This document shows, piece after piece, positions 1-4,131 of a DNA stretch of 8,589 nucleotides (positions are counted from its first letter, which is position 1; every line of letters starts with the position of its first letter). This DNA comes from Bacillota bacterium (GTDB lineage Bacteria > Bacillota > Clostridia > Tissierellales > Peptoniphilaceae): NCBI GenBank assembly GCA_023393815.1, contig JAEXBU010000077.1:1-8589 (forward strand). Reading direction: 5' to 3'. The notes under the pieces are model-generated. The model was not told where the DNA came from and searched no databases. It was given only the letters and a program-made list of their open reading frames with translations. The position numbers were made by a program, and so were the translations under genes.

Positions 1-1
1 T

Positions 2-565
2 CCCGACGGATATGTCTACGACAAAGACGGTATCGCAACCGACGAAAAAGTTGAGTACTTGCTCGAAATGCGTGCTTCCGGCCGCGACAAGGTTCAAGAC
101 TACGCAGACAAATTCGGCGTAGACTTCTTCCCCGGTGAAAAACCCTGGATCAATGCAGACTACGACATCGCTATGCCGTCCGCTTACCAAAACGAAATCA
201 CCATCGAAGAAGCAAAAGCTATGGTTGCAAAGGGCGTACAATACTACATCGAAGTAGCCAATATGCCGACCACCAACGAAGCATTGAACTACCTCCTCGA
301 AAATATGAAAGCCGTTGCACCTTCCAAGGCAGTTAACGCAGGCGGCGTTGCAGGTTCCGCTCTCGAAATGAGCCAAAACAGTGCACGTTTGAGCTGGTCC
401 GCAGAAGAAGTCGATAGACAACTTCATGTAATCATGAACAACATTTACAAGATGTCCGTCGAAGCAGCTGAAGAATACGGCTTAGGTTACAACCTGGTTG
501 CAGGCGCAAACATTGCCGGTTTTGTTCGCTTGGCAGATGCCATGATGGCACAAGGTGTATTCTAA
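2..565 (+). CDS. gdhA: Glutamate dehydrogenase, C-terminal part (5' end outside window)
   Basis: Catalyses reversible oxidative deamination of glutamate to 2-oxoglutarate and ammonia in the cytoplasm. The frame is open from base 2, so the N-terminal substrate domain and the start of the Rossmann fold lie upstream; 187 residues of a usual ~450 are present. Visible family motifs, numbered from the first codon here, are ANMPTT (86-91), NAGGVAGSALEM (112-123) and GANIAGF (168-174). S119 and V116 align with the glutamate side-chain contacts S380 and V377 that I recall from the Clostridium symbiosum enzyme. The fragment opens with PDG, matching P262-D263 of that NAD-dependent enzyme. E. coli NADP-GDH has Ser residues around there, so NAD use is possible, but two residues do not settle it. 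The close resemblance to the C. symbiosum C-terminus (RLSW.AEEVD, YGLGYNLVAGANI, ADAMMAQG) makes the family call very secure. A terminator follows 52 nt after the stop, so this is the last gene of its transcript. Confidence 0.95.
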   Translation, partial: PDGYVYDKDGIATDEKVEYLLEMRASGRDKVQDYADKFGVDFFPGEKPWINADYDIAMPSAYQNEITIEEAKAMVAKGVQYYIEVANMPTTNEALNYLLENMKAVAPSKAVNAGGVAGSALEMSQNSARLSWSAEEVDRQLHVIMNNIYKMSVEAAEEYGLGYNLVAGANIAGFVRLADAMMAQGVF

Positions 566-617
566 ACCATACAAAAGAGAGCACTCTTTTCGTGAAAAGA
601 ATAAAATGACTTTAAGA

Positions 618-647
618 GGTCGCGCCCTTCGGAGCGCGATCTTTTTT
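618..647 (+). terminator. Intrinsic terminator of gdhA
   Basis: The arms GGTCGCGC (618-625) and GCGCGATC (634-641) pair with one G-U wobble. A C-A mismatch (626/633) and a C-G pair then close a TTCG loop (628-631), the especially stable C(UUCG)G tetraloop. Six T residues follow at 642-647. This is a textbook Rho-independent terminator for the upstream gdhA transcript. Confidence 0.88.
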
Positions 648-676
648 ATACGAGGAATTGGAAATACCAGGGAAGA

Positions 677-716
677 AAACTATCCATTGAGAAGGGTTTT
701 TCTCGATGGATAGTTT
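677..716. repeat. 17-bp inverted repeat (hairpin) in intergenic region
   Basis: The arms 677-693 and 700-716 are complementary over 17 bp with a single T/G position, around a 6-nt loop (GGGTTT). The core of the arm is ACTATCCAT. On the plus strand it is followed by TTTAGCGCTTTTCATTTT, a broken T tract. On the minus strand the stem ends in GTTTTCTTCCC, also a weak T tract. It could be a second, back-up terminator behind gdhA, a bidirectional terminator, or a dispersed palindromic repeat. No protein-coding role is seen. Confidence 0.6.
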
Positions 717-761
717 AGCGCTTTTCATTTTACAACGCATCCTTTGAGAAAAGAGAGGATT

Positions 762-838
762 TATAATAGAAAAACTTTATAAGTGCAAGAATAGGGAGGC
801 GTACTCCAATACCATCGGCAACTTCTGCACGGTATAAT
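762..838 (+). promoter_or_regulatory. Candidate -10 boxes upstream of the lipoprotein gene
   Basis: Two perfect TATAAT hexamers lie at 762-767 and 833-838. Neither has a convincing TTGACA-like -35 at 16-18 bp, nor an extended TGn. Use of the first would place the start near 774 and put the structured element at 783-830 in a leader of about 90 nt. Use of the second would start near 845 and leave almost only the ribosome binding site. The gene needs its own promoter because of the gdhA terminator, but which box is used cannot be decided here. Confidence 0.3.
783..830. other. Structured 48-nt element, function unknown
   Basis: GTGCA-A-GAA (783-791) pairs with TTCTGCAC (823-830) as 8 bp with one bulged A. 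The enclosed loop contains a small GGAG-GCGTA-CTCC hairpin (795-807) and the unpaired AATACCATCGGCAAC. On the minus strand the loop reads GCCGATGGTA, identical to a 10-nt conserved stretch of bacterial 5S rRNA, but the rest of 5S is missing. It lies between two TATAAT boxes and may be leader RNA or an operator-like palindrome. The fold was drawn by eye and is modest. Confidence 0.35.
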
Positions 839-864
839 AAAAGAAAAAAGAAAGAAGGGATGTT

Positions 865-1596
865 ATGAAAACGAAATTCCATATTCTCGTGTTGGTTCTC
901 GTGTCTCTCTTGGCGCTATCGGCTTGTTCGCCGAAGGCGGCCGAAGAAAACAATGCCAAGACACAAAACGCGCAAGCGGCCAGTGCGAACAACCGAAAGA
1001 ACGGAGAAGAAGTGAAGGCCGCGGACGCTGCTACCGCCGCAACCGTACCCACGAAAGAAAATCCCCTCGTCGTCGACAAGGAAAACAAAGCGGTGAAAGT
1101 GTATGCAGAAGTTAATGAAAAGTACAAAGAGGAATCCACCATGCACATGATCGTTTCCGCCTCCGGCAAGGAAGCGGATCACGCCATGTTCCGATCCGCC
1201 GCCAAGGCTTTGGATTTTTACGACGCATTGAATTCCTTAGGACTCAAAGCCGGCGACAACATGACCATGGATAACGCGGGCAAAGCCCAAGTCGAAGGGG
1301 ACGCTTTGGACGTGACCTTCCAATTCGACGGGAATGACAAAGTCTTCAAGATCGACGAAGTAGTGGACGATTCTTCGAAACAACCCATCGACATTCGCTT
1401 CGGCGGTAACCACGATACCCAAGAAAAACTGAATTCCGGCTGTATTTCCTGCCTCTTATCTTGCCCGGCAGGTATTACCTCGAACCACACGCATAAAATC
1501 GGCGACGACGAAAAAGAAAAGTTCACCTTAATGTTGAACAAAGACAACGTCCCCGCCGACAAGACCCCCGTCGTCATTACCTTTGCGGCAAAATAA
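865..1596 (+). CDS. Lipoprotein with YdjY-like domain and CxxCxxxCP motif
   Basis: The product is 243 residues. A lipoprotein signal peptide (1-20; hydrophobic 6-18) ends in lipobox LSAC with the lipidated Cys at 21, so it should be anchored on the outer face of the membrane. Residues 22-64 are an Ala/Lys/Glu/Asn-rich, probably flexible linker. Residues ~66-243 resemble, from memory, the YdjY-like domain often labelled putative 4Fe-4S: the NPLVVDKENKAVKV opening, the acidic/His stretch KEADHAMFRSAAKALDFYDAL, and VEGDALDVTFQFDG. Near the C-terminus lies GCISCLLSCP (C193, C196, C200), the spacing of the last three cysteines of a ferredoxin CxxCxxCxxxCP motif, with N190 where the first would be; H208 and H210 follow. 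It probably binds metal or a cluster or has a redox role, but the substrate is unknown. AAGAAGGGA just before the ATG supports the start. The gene is monocistronic, with a terminator 34 nt downstream. Confidence 0.88.
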   Translation: MKTKFHILVLVLVSLLALSACSPKAAEENNAKTQNAQAASANNRKNGEEVKAADAATAATVPTKENPLVVDKENKAVKVYAEVNEKYKEESTMHMIVSASGKEADHAMFRSAAKALDFYDALNSLGLKAGDNMTMDNAGKAQVEGDALDVTFQFDGNDKVFKIDEVVDDSSKQPIDIRFGGNHDTQEKLNSGCISCLLSCPAGITSNHTHKIGDDEKEKFTLMLNKDNVPADKTPVVITFAAK

Positions 1597-1630
1597 ATAG
1601 ACGAAGGGAGCGATCGATAAAAGTTTCAAT

Positions 1631-1663
1631 AAAAAATCCGCTGTGTATGCAGCGGATTTTTTT
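1631..1663. terminator. Bidirectional intrinsic terminator between convergent genes
   Basis: Arms AAAAAATCCGCTG (1631-1643) and CAGCGGATTTTTT (1650-1662) form a 13-bp perfect stem with a 6-nt loop. It is flanked by A6 on one side and T7 on the other, giving a U tract in both directions. It ends the lipoprotein transcript on the plus strand. It also ends the stalk-protein transcript on the minus strand, whose stop is at 1675-1677. Confidence 0.93.
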
Positions 1664-1674
1664 GTGGATGCATT

Positions 1675-2814
1675 TTAATCGGAGATGCCGCCGATAACCA
1701 TACCGGCTTGGCGCTGGAGATAGAAGTGATTGTTATGGCCGAAAGACAGTTGGTATTTGGTCGCGTCGGAGGCTTTTCCCAACAGTGCGCGGCCTTCTTC
1801 GCTGTAGAGGTAGTCCATGTATTGTCCAATGGGAGCCATTTCCTTCGAATGGGATTTTAAAACATAGCGATGCCCGTTCCAAGAAAGGACTATGCCGGAG
1901 CGCGAAGGGGAAAAACGGTTCGGGAAGCGCTCGCTTGCATCCATAATGGTAATCGGGTAGGTGTCGGGCGTGGGATCCGTCGTAAGAAGGATCCTGTTTC
2001 CTTGAATTTTCAAGTCCATGTGTTTCGCATCGGCAAAGCGGCCGAGGGGAATAAAGACCATCTTTCGCATGATTTTGTAATTATTCATGTCGTAGCGGCC
2101 GAAGTCCAAACCGTCGGAAGAGGTGGTGTAACGGCTGTCGAAGGTAATGTGGAAACCGTCTTTCGCCTCGAGGCGGATTGTCAAATCGAAGGGGTCGTCG
2201 CTAAATGTCCTGCCGCGCTCTTGATAGGTCATGCCCAAAGCCCTTGCCAAATAATCGGCCCGTACGTAGAGTTGTCCGTCTTCGGCAAAGGCATACAAGG
2301 TACCCAATTGTTTGCCGTCGACAGAAAAATCCATGTCCTTGGCATTGAAGTGGTCGATGTAAGGGACGGAGTCCCCGTTGCCGATGATGGCGGCGCGCTC
2401 GGATGCGTTCCAGCGAACCGGATAACCGAAGAGCTCGGCGATGGCGCGGAGGGGGACAAAAGTATAATTGTTTCGGATTTCCGCCCCTACGTCGGTGGCG
2501 GTTTTTTGTTTGCCGTCTGCGTAAATAGTGTGTTCGCCGATTTTTAAGCGGAAGGTGGGCATGGTCTTTACGCGGTCGTTGGCTGGGGCCATGGACACGC
2601 TGCGATTGGTGCCGTTCCAGGTGACGTCGAAACCGAAGTTTTCGGAGATTAGGCGCAACGGCACCATAACCCGGCCTTGTTTCATATAGGGCGCGTCCCC
2701 TTCGAGGGAGGGATTGGTGCCGTTAATCCACAGGGTAAAGTCGGCGGCGTAGGCGCGCGGCGCCGCGAAAAATAGGGCGGCCAGGGCGATGAACAGAGCG
2801 AGGCGATTTTTCAT
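1675..2814 (-). CDS. Secreted stalk-domain protein (copper amine oxidase N-terminal-like repeats)
   Basis: The product is 379 residues. The signal peptide is residues 1-23/24: charged MKNR, a hydrophobic run to A18, and a cleavage site after AYA (21-23). Two copies of the Cu_amine_oxidN1 'stalk' repeat follow. Repeat one has VMVPLRLISENFGFDV.W with VPLR at 51-54; repeat two has FVPLRAIAELFGYPV.W with VPLR at 120-123. A degenerate third copy may be KMVFIPLGRFADA (251-263). The C-terminal ~100 residues show no motif I recognise. Despite the family name no amine oxidase catalytic domain is present; in anaerobic Bacillota these repeats mark exported or wall-associated proteins. There is no LPXTG or SLH motif, so retention would be non-covalent or the protein is released. 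AAAGGA about 8 nt before the ATG supports the start. It is second in a two-gene operon, 17 bp after the YcxB-like gene. The ligand is unknown. Confidence 0.92.
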   Translation of the reverse strand: MKNRLALFIALAALFFAAPRAYAADFTLWINGTNPSLEGDAPYMKQGRVMVPLRLISENFGFDVTWNGTNRSVSMAPANDRVKTMPTFRLKIGEHTIYADGKQKTATDVGAEIRNNYTFVPLRAIAELFGYPVRWNASERAAIIGNGDSVPYIDHFNAKDMDFSVDGKQLGTLYAFAEDGQLYVRADYLARALGMTYQERGRTFSDDPFDLTIRLEAKDGFHITFDSRYTTSSDGLDFGRYDMNNYKIMRKMVFIPLGRFADAKHMDLKIQGNRILLTTDPTPDTYPITIMDASERFPNRFSPSRSGIVLSWNGHRYVLKSHSKEMAPIGQYMDYLYSEEGRALLGKASDATKYQLSFGHNNHFYLQRQAGMVIGGISD

Positions 2815-2831
2815 GGTACGATCCTTTCCGA

Positions 2832-3314
2832 TTATTCTGCCGTAAGGTTGGCGAGGATCTTTTCGTTGGCCAGGCTTTTCGGCAAAAGGTAAGCCTGGGG
2901 CGAATCGTCGTAGAAGATGTAGAGGAAGTCTTGGTTTTCCATGGCATAGCGAATGGCGTCGTAGGTGACGGTAAGGTCTTTGTCCCGGATGCCGTCGTCA
3001 TTGATGAGGACTTTGTGTTCTCCGATGGGAAGGTCTTTTTGCATTTTTCGGATCAGTTGTCTCAGTTTCTTCTTCATGCTGCGATTAAAGAAAAATTGGT
3101 AGAGAAAGGGCCAAAGAACCAGGGCAACGGCCAGGGGAAGAAGGCCTTTCAAAGGGCGCTTGGTAAAAAAGTAAAAGGTGCCGATGGCGACAAAGACCGC
3201 AATAGGCGAAATCATTTGAATGCGCATGGTCCGTTTCGCCGTGGGGTTATGTTTAAACAGGTGCCATTGGTAGGCGAGGTAGTCGTCTTCGGTGACGGTA
3301 AATGTTTCTTTCAT
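2832..3314 (-). CDS. YcxB-like two-helix membrane protein
   Basis: The product is 160 residues. A short polar N-terminus (FTVTEDDYLAYQWHLFKHNP) leads into two closely spaced membrane segments at about 33-50 and 56-76. A basic stretch (KKKLRQLIRKMQK, 81-93) and a soluble C-terminal domain (~97-160) follow. The pattern I...DDGI..........YDAI......D.LYIFYDDSPQAYLLPK matches my memory of the YcxB-like C-terminal domain: a PH-like small beta domain after two helices, common and functionally uncharacterised in Bacillota. By the positive-inside rule the basic C-terminal side is cytoplasmic. The start is fixed by AAGGAGG 4 nt upstream of the ATG. It is the first gene of the leftward operon, with a promoter candidate directly upstream. 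No enzymatic motif is seen, and the role is unknown. Confidence 0.85.
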   Translation of the reverse strand: MKETFTVTEDDYLAYQWHLFKHNPTAKRTMRIQMISPIAVFVAIGTFYFFTKRPLKGLLPLAVALVLWPFLYQFFFNRSMKKKLRQLIRKMQKDLPIGEHKVLINDDGIRDKDLTVTYDAIRYAMENQDFLYIFYDDSPQAYLLPKSLANEKILANLTAE

Positions 3315-3332
3315 AGATCCTCCTTTTTATCC

Positions 3333-3361
3333 ATTGTACTGAAGGAAATAAACGCGTGCAA
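3333..3361 (-). promoter_or_regulatory. Promoter candidate for the leftward YcxB/stalk operon
   Basis: Read on the minus strand, TACAAT (plus 3333-3338; 5 of 6 consensus) lies 17 bp downstream of TTGCAC (plus 3356-3361; TTG conserved). Transcription would start near 3326, leaving a very short leader that begins just ahead of the AAGGAGG ribosome binding site. The -35 is weak, so confidence is moderate. Confidence 0.42.
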
Positions 3362-3364
3362 GGT

Positions 3365-3381
3365 GTTTAAAGGGCTTAAAC
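3365..3381. promoter_or_regulatory. Operator-like dyad GTTTAA-N5-TTAAAC
   Basis: Perfect 6-bp inverted half-sites flank AGGGC. The dyad covers the proposed -35 of the rightward ABC promoter and lies 4 bp from the -35 of the leftward promoter, where one dimeric regulator could affect both transcripts. No regulator gene is in the window, and AT-rich palindromes arise easily by chance. Confidence 0.38.
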
Positions 3382-3394
3382 GTGGTAATATAAA
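3366..3394 (+). promoter_or_regulatory. Promoter candidate for the ABC transporter operon
   Basis: TTTAAA (3366-3371; 4 of 6) and TATAAA (3389-3394; 5 of 6) are separated by 17 bp. An overlapping alternative is the extended -10 TGGTAATAT (3383-3391). Either would start transcription around 3398-3401. A G-rich ribosome binding site, GAGGGGGA (3417-3424), then precedes the GTG start at 3429. Confidence 0.42.
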
Positions 3395-3428
3395 AATATA
3401 AATAAGAATAGAAAGAGAGGGGGATTTT

Positions 3429-4130
3429 GTGGCATACGTAGAGTTCATCGATTCGACCAAAACCTACGGTTCGGGAAAGGCCAAGACCGTGGCGAACGAC
3501 AAGATTTCTTTTTCCATCGAAAAAGGGGAGTTCGTGGTGATCGTCGGGCCTTCCGGAGCGGGGAAGTCGACGATTTTAAATATATTGGGCGGCATGGACA
3601 CCAACGATTCGGGTCAAGTTCTCGTAGACGGCAAGGACATCGCTCAAATGTCCGATAAGGAGCTCACCGCCTACCGTCGAAACGATGTGGGTTTCGTCTT
3701 TCAATTTTATAATTTGATCCCCAACTTAACGGCGCTGGAAAATGTGGAGTTGGCCAACGCCATTGTGGACGATGCTTTGGATGCGGAAATGATTTTAGAG
3801 CGGGTAGGTCTCGGGGAGCGGATGAACAATTTCCCGAGTCAGCTGTCCGGCGGGGAACAACAGCGAGTGGCCATCGCTCGGGCGCTGGGGAAAAACCCCA
3901 AGCTGCTTTTGTGCGACGAGCCTACCGGCGCTTTGGATTACAACACGGGAAAGCGGGTGCTTCTTTTGTTGGAGGAAAGCTGCCGGGAGCACGACCACAC
4001 TTTGATCGTCATAACCCACAATCGAGCCATTGCCGATGCGGCGGATCGGGTGATCGAAATTGCCGATGCCAAGGTGCGCTCCACGTACGTAAACGAGCAT
4101 CCGGTGCCGATTGAAGAAATCGAGTGGTAG
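3429..4130 (+). CDS. ABC transporter ATPase, LolD/MacB type
   Basis: This is the 233-residue nucleotide-binding subunit, working as a dimer on the cytoplasmic face of the permease encoded next. All ABC motifs are intact: Walker A GPSGAGKST (40-48), Q-loop Gln92 in FVFQFYNLIPNLTALENV, signature LSGGEQQ (139-145), Walker B LLLCDEP (159-165) with catalytic E164, D-loop GALD (167-170) and switch His197 in VITHN. The FQFYNLIP.LTALENV and CDEPTGALD wording is typical of the MacB/LolD/FtsE branch that partners FtsX-fold permeases. These usually drive extrusion or mechanotransmission rather than import. Residues 214-233 are a short C-terminal extension ending in an acidic tail. The start is GTG, behind the G-rich site GAGGGGGA. 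The stop is 1 nt before the permease ATG, implying translational coupling. No substrate-binding protein or adaptor gene adjoins. Confidence 0.97.
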   Translation: MAYVEFIDSTKTYGSGKAKTVANDKISFSIEKGEFVVIVGPSGAGKSTILNILGGMDTNDSGQVLVDGKDIAQMSDKELTAYRRNDVGFVFQFYNLIPNLTALENVELANAIVDDALDAEMILERVGLGERMNNFPSQLSGGEQQRVAIARALGKNPKLLLCDEPTGALDYNTGKRVLLLLEESCREHDHTLIVITHNRAIADAADRVIEIADAKVRSTYVNEHPVPIEEIEW

Positions 4131-4131
4131 T

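Noticed and set aside
706..746. A 13-codon plus-strand mini-ORF after the hairpin
   Set aside because: There is no ribosome binding site, its start lies inside the hairpin arm, and the peptide has no recognisable property.
783..830. A 5S rRNA gene or fragment on the minus strand
   Set aside because: Only about 10 nt match the conserved core. The flanking helices and the GAGAGTAGG-like segment are absent, so chance is likely.
777..1169. 130-codon minus-strand reading frame overlapping the lipoprotein gene
   Set aside because: It is antisense to a well-supported signal peptide and linker, its composition is Ser/Phe/Ala-rich as expected from reversing Lys/Glu/Ala codons, and it matches no family I know.
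1870..2547. 225-codon plus-strand frame opposite the stalk-domain gene
   Set aside because: The minus strand has a signal peptide and two VPLR repeats in a complete gene. The plus frame has no ribosome binding site or recognisable domain and is a complement shadow.
2931..3401. 156-codon plus-strand frame opposite the YcxB-like gene
   Set aside because: It would run through the divergent promoter region and has no start signal. The minus-strand gene has a perfect ribosome binding site and plausible membrane topology.
4111..4131. Alternative TTG start of the permease overlapping the ATPase gene
   Set aside because: It would add only seven unremarkable residues inside the ATPase coding end and has no better ribosome binding site. 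The ATG at 4132 gives a tidy 1-nt gap.
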